The notes under the pieces: model-generated
What the model was told of the DNA's origin: nothing
The model's input: the letters and a program-made list of their open reading frames with translations, nothing else
The model's database searches: none
Assembly (NCBI GenBank): GCA_910579155.1
Contig: CAJTTS010000133.1
Location: 1 to 8,067 of the forward strand
From: an uncultured Oscillospiraceae bacterium
GTDB lineage: Bacteria > Bacillota_A > Clostridia > Oscillospirales > Oscillospiraceae
Direction of reading: 5' to 3'
DNA length: 8,067 bases
Made by a program: the position numbers and the translations under genes
Shown: piece by piece, positions 1-6,794 of the stretch
Layout of the letters: every line of letters starts with the position of its first letter
Position numbering within the stretch: the stretch's first letter is position 1

Positions 1-180
1 GCTTGTCAAGATACATTCAGCCGGTATTTAATTGCAAGGCAGAAAAATATGATTTGTTTTTATCTAAAATTTTAAGCAGCTATGGAAATGCGCCCCATTC
101 TGTGGTATGCTGTACTTTGATAGGTTTGCGCATCCATAAGGATTCAACCCCAAACTGTGCAATTTGGAGTGGAGCTTTTC
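1..180. other. AT-rich leader region upstream of the kinase
   Basis: No gene is supported here. The first 130 or so bases are clearly more AT-rich than the coding regions. A reading frame opened by a TTG at position 3 runs into the kinase gene in another frame, but it has no ribosome binding site and matches no family I recognise. An imperfect 18-base palindrome at 150-167 has arms CCAAA and TTTGG around a TGTGCA-like centre. It ends where the kinase ribosome binding site begins. Confidence 0.5.
3..32 (+). promoter_or_regulatory. candidate sigma-A promoter for the kinase/HD-GYP operon
   Basis: A TTGTCA hexamer (3-8; 5 of 6 matches to TTGACA) is followed after 18 bases by TTTAAT (27-32; 5 of 6 matches to TATAAT). 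Transcription would start near position 39 and give a leader of about 140 bases before the kinase ATG. The region is AT-rich compared with the genes that follow, as promoters in this kind of genome usually are. A second, weaker possibility is an extended -10 (TGGTATGCT, 104-112) without a convincing -35. This is a pattern match only, and a promoter further upstream, outside the window, is equally possible. Confidence 0.3.
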
Positions 181-1845
181 ATGATAAAACCGTTCAACGA
201 AACAACCTCCGGCGACGACCGCCGCCGGCTGGAGGAACTGACCCGGATCAACGCCCAGTTGACGGCCGCGCTCCGCGAGGCGGAGGAGGCCAACCAGGCC
301 AAGAGCCGTTTCCTGTCCAACATGTCCCACGATATCCGCACCCCCATGAACGCCATCATCGGCATGACGGCCATCGGCCTGTCCCACATCGACGAGAAAG
401 CCCGGGTACAGGACTGCCTGACTAAAATTCAGACCGCTTCCGCCCACCTGATGAGCCTGGTGAACGACGTGCTGGACATGTCCCGCATCGACAGCGGGCG
501 GATGACCCTCAGCCAGGAGGATTTCTCCCTGGCCGACCTGGTCCACGACGTGGCGGTTATCGTCCTGCCCCAGGCCGCCCAGAAGGATCAGGCCATCCAT
601 TTCCATATCGGCCGCATCCTGGAGGAAAACCTGGTGGGCGACCCTCTCCGCCTGCGGCAGATCGTGGTAAACATTGTGGGCAACGCGGTGAAGTACACCC
701 AGGCCGGGGGCGAGATCGAGGTTGGCTTCGCCCAGCGCCCCAGCGGGAGCGGAAAAGTGCTGCTGGACTTCACCTGCAAGGACAACGGCATCGGCATGAA
801 CCCCGAGTTTTTGGAGCGCATCTTCCTCCCCTTCGAGCGGGTGCGCAGCACCGCCATCAGCCACATTGAGGGCACCGGCCTGGGCATGTCCATCGTGAAA
901 AAGCTGGTGGACAGCATGGGCGGCGCCATCGCCGTGGACAGCAAGGAGGGCGAGGGCAGCTTTTTCTCCGTCTCCCTCCCCCTGCCCGTCTCCCCCCAGG
1001 AGCGCGGGCCGCTGGCTCTGCCCCAGGGGCAGGCCGTGCTGGTGGCGGAGCGCCGGGACGCTCAGGCCCGGCAGCTCATGATGTACCTGTCCGACGGTGG
1101 CCTGAAACCCGTCCGGCTCACCTCCGGGCTGGAAACGGTCACCCGGCTCACCGAGGCGCAGTACGAGGGACACATGCCCTGCGCCCTGCTGCTGGGCCAG
1201 GAGCTGGCCGATATGTCCCCGCTGGACCTGGCCCAGCATGTGCGGCAGTTGGCGGGGCCGGGCTTCCCCATCCTGCTGGTGTCCGAGCACGACTGGGCCC
1301 AGATCGAGTACCGGGCCACCCGGGCGGGGGTGAACGCCTTCGTCCCATGCCCTCTGTTTCCCAGCCGGCTGCTGGAGACGCTGTCCGCCCTCACCTCCGG
1401 CGGCGGGGAGGACAGCGTCTCCGCGGACAGCCAGGAGATGGACTACAGCGACAGCCGGGTGCTGCTGGTGGAGGACAACGAGCTCAACCTGGAGATCGCC
1501 ATGGAGCTGCTGGGCTTCACCGGCGTCCAGGTGGAGACCGCCGGGGACGGCGCCCAGGCTCTGGAGAAGTTTCAGCAGTCCCCGGAGGGGTATTACGACC
1601 TCATTCTGATGGATGTGCAGATGCCCGTGATGGACGGCTACGAGGCCACCCGCCGCATCCGGAAGCTGCCCAGGGCGGACGCCCAGAACGTCTGGATCGT
1701 GGCTATGACCGCCAACGCCTTCATGGAGGATGTGCGCCGGTCCCGGGACGCGGGCATGAACGAGCACATCTCCAAGCCGGTGGACGTGGACCGGCTGTTT
1801 GAAATCCTGCGCAGCCGGCTCAAGCCGAAAGCGGCTCAGGGCTGA
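181..1845 (+). CDS. soluble hybrid histidine kinase with a degenerate internal receiver and an intact terminal receiver
   Basis: This 554-residue protein is predicted to autophosphorylate and pass phosphate to its own C-terminal receiver. It has no signal peptide or membrane segment, so it should be cytoplasmic. Residues 13-43 look like a short coiled-coil linker. HisKA follows, with phospho-acceptor His50 in [11 protein letters not shown]. The ATPase domain has N-box Asn168 (GNAVKYT), DNGIGM (201-206), FLPFERV (215-221) and GTGLGMSIV (231-239). Residues 283-405 have a receiver-like fold pattern, but Gly339 stands where the phospho-acceptor Asp belongs and Cys390 where the Lys belongs. The terminal receiver (about 426-548) keeps Glu431/Asp432, Asp478, Thr510 and Lys532. 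The ATG at 181 is chosen because GGAG (171-174) lies six bases upstream; an in-frame GTG at 157 is less well placed. No sensory domain is visible, which is unusual, so the signal may come through a partner. The kinase family call is very sure; its target is unknown. Confidence 0.95.
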   Translation: MIKPFNETTSGDDRRRLEELTRINAQLTAALREAEEANQAKSRFLSNMSHDIRTPMNAIIGMTAIGLSHIDEKARVQDCLTKIQTASAHLMSLVNDVLDMSRIDSGRMTLSQEDFSLADLVHDVAVIVLPQAAQKDQAIHFHIGRILEENLVGDPLRLRQIVVNIVGNAVKYTQAGGEIEVGFAQRPSGSGKVLLDFTCKDNGIGMNPEFLERIFLPFERVRSTAISHIEGTGLGMSIVKKLVDSMGGAIAVDSKEGEGSFFSVSLPLPVSPQERGPLALPQGQAVLVAERRDAQARQLMMYLSDGGLKPVRLTSGLETVTRLTEAQYEGHMPCALLLGQELADMSPLDLAQHVRQLAGPGFPILLVSEHDWAQIEYRATRAGVNAFVPCPLFPSRLLETLSALTSGGGEDSVSADSQEMDYSDSRVLLVEDNELNLEIAMELLGFTGVQVETAGDGAQALEKFQQSPEGYYDLILMDVQMPVMDGYEATRRIRKLPRADAQNVWIVAMTANAFMEDVRRSRDAGMNEHISKPVDVDRLFEILRSRLKPKAAQG

Positions 1846-1872
1846 ACTTTTTTACACAGATCTGACCCGGGC

Positions 1873-1880
1873 GGGAGGTG
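1873..1880 (+). promoter_or_regulatory. ribosome binding site of the HD-GYP gene
   Basis: GGGAGGTG lies seven bases before the ATG at 1888, an ideal spacing. Only 42 bases separate the kinase stop from this ATG, and I see no terminator hairpin or convincing promoter between them. The two genes are therefore probably on one transcript. Confidence 0.8.
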
Positions 1881-1887
1881 ACGCGTC

Positions 1888-3756
1888 ATGCAGCCATATC
1901 AGGAGGAATATCTCGCCAATCTGCGGCAGTTTACCACCCTCACCCAGCGCAAGCGCCCGGATGAGCTGAGCTTTGAGCAGTACGCCGGACAGCTTCTGGA
2001 GGACGGCGACCGCATCGCCCGGCTGGGCGCGCGGAACATGGAGCTGCTCCGGACCGGGCTGTTCCCCATGCTGGACAACCTGTTCAGCGCCGGCCAGGAG
2101 CAGTTGGACGAGCTCAGCGGCTTCTCCTTCCAGTTGTTCAACGGCGTCATCGAGCTGGACGTGGGCCTGTTCTGTCAGATTCACCGGGCCCTGCTCAGCC
2201 TGGCCCGGCACAACCGGGACCGCCCGGCCATGATCCGGGAGCTGTACTGGCTGGGCCTGGGACGCAACGGCATGGTCAGCAAGCTGGTGGGCCTGGAGCA
2301 GAAGGACATCGACCCTTACACCCACCAGATGCGGCTGTGCTTCACCGAGGCGGCGGCCTACCTGAAATATTTCGACGAAATCGAGGACGACGAGACCCGT
2401 GGATACATCCTGCGCAGCCGGGCCAACATCGCCTTGGGGCAATTTCCCTCCCCGTCGGAGAAAATCCGGCTGGTAAAAAAGACCCTCCAGATTTTGCAGG
2501 ACAAGGGCTATCAGGAAAAGGCCCCCAACCTGCCCTGGGACCGGTTCATCTACCTGACCCACCAGAACATGTCCTCCAGTATCTCCTACAGCAAGGACAA
2601 GGTAATGGGCCCCCAGGACCTGGCAGACATCATGGAGTCGGTATATATCGTCTATCAGCGCCGGTTCCAGGAGGCGGAGCGGCTCCAAAAGCAGCCCCCC
2701 GCCAAATCCTCCTTTGTCTATTACGCTATTGAGTATTACTGCGGCTTCTACGACCTGGATCACCTGCTGACTCTGGTGGAGGGCCTGATGGATCAGGCCG
2801 ACCCCAACGACTTCTCCGCCGACGGCATGTACAGCATGATCTCTTTGCCCGCCTTTTACTGCCAGTATCTGGAGCAGTACCCAGACCGCATCCCGCCCCG
2901 CAAGGAGTATGTGGAGAGTCTGTACCGCCGGATCCTGGACTACGTGGACCGCTGCCCCGGCGGCGCGCAGGAGCGCAACCTGTTCCTCTATTTCCGCCAG
3001 GTGTCCTTCACCTACGTGGAGACGGAGAACGGCATCCCCTACGGGGTATTTTTACAGAAGCTGCTGCTCCGTTTCGCCACCGACGTCTACCTCCACGCCC
3101 GGATGGTAGGGGAGGCCGCCCAGGCTTTCTGCGGGCTGATTCTGGAGGACGACCCCGGCTTTTTTGACGACATAGATTTTATCCGCGCCATCCAGGAGCC
3201 GGAGGAAAAACGCCGGGAGGTGCTGGACTTTGCCAGGGGCTGCGGCGTGTTCCACGACGTGGGCAAGCTCAGCGTCATTGAGCTCTACTCCCGCACCGCC
3301 CGGCAGTGGTTTGAGGAGGAGTACGACATGGCCCGGCTCCACACCCTGGCCGGGGAAGCGCTGCTGTCCCCCCGGAAGTCCACCGCCCGCTATGCCCCCG
3401 CCGCCCTGGGCCACCACGCGTGGTACGACGGCTCCCGGGGCTACCCCGCCGCCTACAAGCGGCTGGAATGCCCCGCCCGGCAGATGGTGGACGTCATCGC
3501 CCTCGTGGACTGGCTGGAATCCGCCACCAACTCCTCCCAGGTGTACGACGGCCAGGCGACCACCTTTGACGAGGCGGTCCAGACCGCCATCGGGCTGGAG
3601 GGGAAGCGGTTCTCCCCCCTGCTCACCGTCTACCTCCGGGACAAACAGGTGGCCGGGCGCATCCGCCGGGCCTTTGAAGAGGGCAGGCAAAACGCCTACC
3701 GGCGGATGTACGACGCGGCCCGCCGCTCCGCCGCCCCGCCGGAGCAAACATCTTGA
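1888..3756 (+). CDS. HD-GYP-like phosphohydrolase with a large uncharacterised helical N-terminal region
   Basis: This is a 622-residue soluble protein with no signal peptide or membrane segment. Residues from about 395 to 600 carry HD-superfamily metal motifs in HD-GYP order: His404, FHDVGK (His456-Asp457), His485, His509-His510 in GHHAWYDGSRGYP, and Asp541 in ALVDWLESATN. Classical HD-GYP proteins hydrolyse cyclic di-GMP or related dinucleotides; by family that is the likely activity. The signature is off-pattern: the usual HHE is HHA, and one extra residue (Arg517) splits DGS from GYP, so activity or substrate may differ. Residues 1-390 are predominantly helical, possibly TPR-like, with clusters of aromatic and acidic residues (for example EAAAYLKYFDEIEDDET, 154-170); I do not recognise a family. 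There is no receiver domain, so it is not a standard response regulator. Lying just behind the kinase gene, it may be that kinase's output or partner, which is inference. The domain call is firm; the substrate is not known. Confidence 0.85.
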   Translation: MQPYQEEYLANLRQFTTLTQRKRPDELSFEQYAGQLLEDGDRIARLGARNMELLRTGLFPMLDNLFSAGQEQLDELSGFSFQLFNGVIELDVGLFCQIHRALLSLARHNRDRPAMIRELYWLGLGRNGMVSKLVGLEQKDIDPYTHQMRLCFTEAAAYLKYFDEIEDDETRGYILRSRANIALGQFPSPSEKIRLVKKTLQILQDKGYQEKAPNLPWDRFIYLTHQNMSSSISYSKDKVMGPQDLADIMESVYIVYQRRFQEAERLQKQPPAKSSFVYYAIEYYCGFYDLDHLLTLVEGLMDQADPNDFSADGMYSMISLPAFYCQYLEQYPDRIPPRKEYVESLYRRILDYVDRCPGGAQERNLFLYFRQVSFTYVETENGIPYGVFLQKLLLRFATDVYLHARMVGEAAQAFCGLILEDDPGFFDDIDFIRAIQEPEEKRREVLDFARGCGVFHDVGKLSVIELYSRTARQWFEEEYDMARLHTLAGEALLSPRKSTARYAPAALGHHAWYDGSRGYPAAYKRLECPARQMVDVIALVDWLESATNSSQVYDGQATTFDEAVQTAIGLEGKRFSPLLTVYLRDKQVAGRIRRAFEEGRQNAYRRMYDAARRSAAPPEQTS

Positions 3757-3765
3757 TGATAAGAA

Positions 3766-3800
3766 TCCCCGGAACCCTGTGAGGGCTCCGGGGAATTTTT
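3766..3800 (+). terminator. Rho-independent terminator between convergent genes
   Basis: A 13-base-pair stem (3766-3778 with 3782-3794) has a single A-C mismatch and a three-base loop, GTG. It starts nine bases after the HD-GYP stop codon and is followed by an A and then TTTTT (3796-3800). It should end the kinase/HD-GYP transcript efficiently. Read from the other strand it sits directly after the queA stop. There the tail (TTCTTATC) is a poor U-tract, so it may work only weakly in that direction. Confidence 0.85.
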
Positions 3801-4842
3801 ATACCTGTGGGTCAATGTTATCCGCAATAAACATGGCGTCGCCGAAGGAAAAAAAGCGGTAGCGCTCCCGTACCGCCTCCCCATAGGCCGCCAGTACGTG
3901 TTCCCGCCCCGCCAGGGCGGACACCAGCATGATGAGCGTGGACTCAGGGAGGTGGAAATTGGTGATAAGGGCGTCCAGCACCTTAAACCGGTAGCCGGGA
4001 TAGATAAAGATATTGGTCCACCCCGCCGACGCCTTCAGCATACCGTCCTCCCCCGCCCAGCTCTCGACGGTGCGGCAGGACGTGGTGCCCACGCAGATCA
4101 CCCGGCCTCCCCGGCGCTTTGTCTCGTTCACGGCGTCGGCGGTCTCCTGGGGGATCACGCAGTATTCGGAGTGCATCTCGTGCTCGTCCAGGTTTTCCGC
4201 CTTCACCGGGCGGAAGGTGCCCAGCCCCACATGGAGGGTCACATAGCACACCCTCACCCCCATGGCCTGAATCTGGTCCAGCAACCCGCGGGTGAAGTGC
4301 AGCCCCGCCGTGGGGGCGGCGGCGGAGCCCACCACCTTGGAATACACCGTCTGATAGCGCTCCCCGTCCTCCAGCTCCGCCTTGATATAAGGGGGCAGGG
4401 GCATTTTGCCCAGCCGCTCCAGGGTCTCCAGAAAGATGCCCTCGTAGTCGAAGCGAACCAGGCGGTTCCCGCCCTCCATCTCGCCCACCACTTCTGCCGT
4501 GAGCTCGTTCTCCCCGAAGGTGACCCTCGCGCCGGGCCGCAGCTTTTTGCCGGGACGCACCAGGCACTCCCAGGTTTTGTCCCCCCGGTCAATGAGCAAC
4601 AGCACCTCGCAGGCCCCGCCCCCGGCCCTGCGGCCGATAAGCCGGGCGGGGAGCACCCGGCTGTCGTTGAGCACCAGGCAGTCCCCAGGGCGCAGCAGGG
4701 AGGGCAGGTCGTAGAAGCGCATGTGCCGGGTCTCCCCCGTGGCCTTGTCCAGCGCCAGCAGCCGGGAGGAGTCCCGCCGCTCCAGGGGCGTCTGGGCGAT
4801 CAGCTCGGGGGGAAGGTCGAAATAAAAATCAGAGGTTTTCAC
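3799..4842 (-). CDS. queA: S-adenosylmethionine:tRNA ribosyltransferase-isomerase QueA
   Basis: QueA transfers and isomerises the ribosyl part of S-adenosylmethionine onto the 7-aminomethyl-7-deazaguanine base of tRNA, making epoxyqueuosine at wobble position 34. The protein has 347 residues, the normal length. Family signatures run along the whole sequence: [20 protein letters not shown] (5-24), [11 protein letters not shown] (58-68), [13 protein letters not shown] (172-184), [10 protein letters not shown] (204-213), MHSEY (223-227), [10 protein letters not shown] (252-261), IYPGYRFKV (280-288) and [17 protein letters not shown] (293-309). The start is a GTG, six bases after GGTGGG (4849-4854, minus strand). 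The overlapping ATG at 4842-4844 is out of frame and hits a stop at once. The GTG shares four bases (GTGA) with the stop of the upstream SpoIID-like gene, suggesting translational coupling. tgt, a common neighbour, is absent here because the convergent HD-GYP gene follows. Confidence 0.97.
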   Translation of the reverse strand: MKTSDFYFDLPPELIAQTPLERRDSSRLLALDKATGETRHMRFYDLPSLLRPGDCLVLNDSRVLPARLIGRRAGGGACEVLLLIDRGDKTWECLVRPGKKLRPGARVTFGENELTAEVVGEMEGGNRLVRFDYEGIFLETLERLGKMPLPPYIKAELEDGERYQTVYSKVVGSAAAPTAGLHFTRGLLDQIQAMGVRVCYVTLHVGLGTFRPVKAENLDEHEMHSEYCVIPQETADAVNETKRRGGRVICVGTTSCRTVESWAGEDGMLKASAGWTNIFIYPGYRFKVLDALITNFHLPESTLIMLVSALAGREHVLAAYGEAVRERYRFFSFGDAMFIADNIDPQV

Positions 4843-6599
4843 ATATATCCCACCGTAATGCCAGTATAGTAGAATTGCAGAATCTGCTGATAAGTATAGC
4901 CCTGCTGGGCCATGGCGTATGCGCCCCACTGGCTCATGCCGATATTGTGGCCCGAGCCCTTGCCCACAAAGGTGATGGAACCGTTCACCGCCGTCACAGA
5001 CCCGCTCCACTGATTTCCGGCGCCTTGGCCCGGGTTCTGGCTTCCGCCCTGGCCCAGCAGGGATGTGCCGCTGTCCGTGACTACATACACGTCTCCGGTC
5101 AGGGCGGTGGCGACCCCGCTGCCGCCGATGGCGTACAGCCCCGCGGTACTGTTCACCGCAGCGCCGCCGTTGATGGACACGCCGCCGGAGGGGGTTGCGG
5201 GCGCGGTCTGGCCGGACCCGTTCCCCGCGAAGCCGAAGCGAAAGGAGGGCAGGTTCAAGTTCTGAAGCACGCTGCCGCCGCTCACGTCGTAACTTTTCCC
5301 GGAGCTGTCTGTAAAAGTGATGACCCTGGGATTGCCCACGTCCGTATAGGCGGTGATCTCCGCCGACACGATGGACCCGCTGACCCCATACCTGGACAGC
5401 ACCCTGGAGATAATCTGGGCGCTGGTGAACGTCCGCTCCCAGTTGTTTTTCAGGCTCAGCGTGGACTCATAGGGGTCCGTCCTACCCGTCAGGTAGGGGT
5501 ACAGGGACTGGTTACTCCCCCACACGTTGGACACGCTCTCGCTGGCCCCGCCGTTGCTGGAGTAGAAGAACGCCTGGATGGGCTTTCCGTTGTAGAGGGC
5601 CACCTGCCCGGCGGTCTGGTCCGCCGCCGCGTCGGAGTTGGCCCCCGCCCTGTTCCGCCCCTCGTAAACCTGGCAATCCGTGTTGTCGCAGATGTCGAAG
5701 TGCTGGCTGCCGTGTTTCGTGCCCAAAGAAAGGGTGTAACTCCGCGCCGCTACCGCCTGGGCCTTCAGCGCCTCCAGGGGCCAACTGTTGGACATCTCAT
5801 AGGGAAGCACACCCTTCACATAGTCCTCCAGCCCCACCATATTCACCACGGTCATGTTTCCGCCCTGGATACGCTCAAATCGGAAGCCGCCGTTGTACTG
5901 GAAGCCTTTGCACCAGGTGACGCACTTCTCCCCATTGACCGAAACCGGCTCCACCCCCAGCCCGGCGCCCTGGCCGTTGTCGTCATACTGGAACAGGATG
6001 GTGTTGGTCCGGGTAATCACCACGTTGACGCCGTACGACGACGTGCCCTTGAGCTCCGTGGCCACACCCTGGGCCGCCAGCGCGCTCTGGGCCGCCACCG
6101 CCCCGTCCCGGGTAGTGTAATTGCCCACGCGGGCATAGTACGCCCCTCCGATGTACGCCGGGAACCCGCCGGGATGCTGAGACGCCGCCCCCTGAGCCTC
6201 GGCAAAGCTGCCGTACACCCCCGGAAGCTGGAGGTGGTACTCCCCCACCGCAACGGCGGAGGAAGTGAGGGCGGAGTGGTAGCTGGCATAGCCGTTGTAA
6301 AGGCCGTAATAGACGTTCATAGTCTTGACCACGGAAACGGCCTCCTGGACGGTTCTGCCCAGCTCCACCAGCCGGTTCGCGCTGTCGTAATAGCCGAAGC
6401 GGAAGCCGGAACCCACCTCATTCTCCAGGTTCATCCCCTCCATGGACCCGGAGCCGTAAGGGCCGTCGTGGTGCAGACCTACCCGGATGATCCGGTCGTT
6501 GGAGCCGGCAGGGGCGGCGGAAGCCCTCTCCCTACCGGAGGCCAGCAAAAGGGCCGCAGACAGGCATAACGCTGCAATTTGCACGAATTTTCGCTTCAT
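4839..6599 (-). CDS. secreted SpoIID/LytB-family peptidoglycan-acting protein with SPOR-like region
   Basis: SpoIID enzymes are lytic transglycosylases that act on peptidoglycan lacking stem peptides during engulfment; LytB relatives modify wall amidases. This 586-residue protein starts with a type I signal peptide: basic MKRK, a hydrophobic stretch at about 5-20 and likely cleavage after ASA (26-28). Residues 118-195 resemble a SPOR fold ([21 protein letters not shown]). The SpoIID core holds [15 protein letters not shown] (255-269), with Glu268 at the expected catalytic position, [15 protein letters not shown] (276-290) and FFYSSNGG (344-351). His300, Cys304 and Cys309 may bind metal. The C-terminal signature [14 protein letters not shown] (550-563) comes after a Gly/Ser-rich insertion of about 90 residues. 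The ATG at 6599 has GGAG six bases upstream; the ATG at 6611 has its GGAG only two bases away and is less likely. It overlaps queA and is probably cotranscribed. It looks like a paralogue rather than spoIID itself, since it is much longer than the sporulation enzyme. Confidence 0.9.
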   Translation of the reverse strand: MKRKFVQIAALCLSAALLLASGRERASAAPAGSNDRIIRVGLHHDGPYGSGSMEGMNLENEVGSGFRFGYYDSANRLVELGRTVQEAVSVVKTMNVYYGLYNGYASYHSALTSSAVAVGEYHLQLPGVYGSFAEAQGAASQHPGGFPAYIGGAYYARVGNYTTRDGAVAAQSALAAQGVATELKGTSSYGVNVVITRTNTILFQYDDNGQGAGLGVEPVSVNGEKCVTWCKGFQYNGGFRFERIQGGNMTVVNMVGLEDYVKGVLPYEMSNSWPLEALKAQAVAARSYTLSLGTKHGSQHFDICDNTDCQVYEGRNRAGANSDAAADQTAGQVALYNGKPIQAFFYSSNGGASESVSNVWGSNQSLYPYLTGRTDPYESTLSLKNNWERTFTSAQIISRVLSRYGVSGSIVSAEITAYTDVGNPRVITFTDSSGKSYDVSGGSVLQNLNLPSFRFGFAGNGSGQTAPATPSGGVSINGGAAVNSTAGLYAIGGSGVATALTGDVYVVTDSGTSLLGQGGSQNPGQGAGNQWSGSVTAVNGSITFVGKGSGHNIGMSQWGAYAMAQQGYTYQQILQFYYTGITVGYM

Positions 6600-6638
6600 T
6601 TGGTTCTCCATTTCTCCACTTCAGGTGGCAACGTCAAA

Positions 6639-6667
6639 TTGACTCTTTAGCGTGATGATGTTATCAT
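6639..6667 (+). promoter_or_regulatory. candidate sigma-A promoter for asd
   Basis: TTGACT (6639-6644) and TATCAT (6662-6667) each match consensus at 5 of 6 positions and are separated by the ideal 17 bases. The start would be near 6674, giving a leader of about 120 bases. The -10 box is part of a perfect inverted repeat, ATGAT-GTT-ATCAT (6655-6667), which could be an operator or chance. Confidence 0.55.
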
Positions 6668-6681
6668 GTATAAATACCATA

Positions 6682-6697
6682 CCCTCAATTTCGAGGG
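6682..6697. repeat. short inverted repeat in the divergent intergenic region
   Basis: CCCTC and GAGGG arms surround a six-base AT-rich loop. The element lies within both predicted leaders (asd on plus, the spoIID-like gene on minus), so it could form a hairpin in either RNA or be a dimeric operator. The stem is only five base pairs, so it may have no role. Confidence 0.3.
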
Positions 6698-6719
6698 CGC
6701 ACTTCGACATTATTTTTAT

Positions 6720-6748
6720 ATTATAGCGTATCCGCCCCCAGGCCGCAA
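6720..6748 (-). promoter_or_regulatory. candidate sigma-A promoter for the spoIID-like/queA operon
   Basis: On the minus strand a perfect TATAAT (6725-6720) is preceded, after 17 bases, by TTGCGG (6748-6743; the TTG half of the -35 matches). Transcription would begin near 6713, leaving a leader of roughly 110 bases. The exact -10 and ideal spacing make this the best minus-strand candidate, though the -35 is weak. Confidence 0.5.
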
Positions 6749-6794
6749 GCCCTAAATTCCATCCGCGCCGGGGACGCACAGGAGGTAGAGCAAT

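Noticed and set aside
3..180. Possible small or truncated gene at the left edge
   Set aside because: The frame starts with TTG, has no ribosome binding site, is AT-rich unlike the genes here and runs out of frame into the kinase. No family is recognisable.
64..1767. Long open frame on the minus strand opposite the kinase gene
   Set aside because: It is the antisense shadow of a GC-rich gene. Its translation is rich in His, Gly, Val and Gln with no family motif, and the plus-strand kinase is unmistakable.
3898..4869. Plus-strand open frame opposite queA
   Set aside because: Shadow frame; the minus strand encodes full-length QueA with all its signatures.
4875..6569. Long plus-strand open frame opposite the spoIID-like gene
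   Set aside because: Antisense shadow of GC-rich codons: low-complexity translation rich in Arg, His, Gly and Val, with no ribosome binding site, against a clear SpoIID/LytB protein on the minus strand.
4839..6599. Calling this gene spoIID itself
   Set aside because: It is far longer than the sporulation enzyme, with extra SPOR-like and Gly/Ser-rich parts, and no sporulation genes adjoin. Family-level naming is safer.
6665..6672. Sigma-E-like -10 element (TATACATG, minus strand) before the spoIID-like gene
   Set aside because: It keeps ATACA of the CATACAnT consensus but lacks the first C and final T, and no convincing -35 lies 14-15 bases upstream. The TATAAT box nearby is a better candidate.
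6600..6794. Lysine riboswitch or T-box upstream of asd
   Set aside because: The leader from the predicted start is only about 120 bases. I see no lysine-riboswitch helices, no T-box consensus sequence and no terminator hairpin before the start codon.
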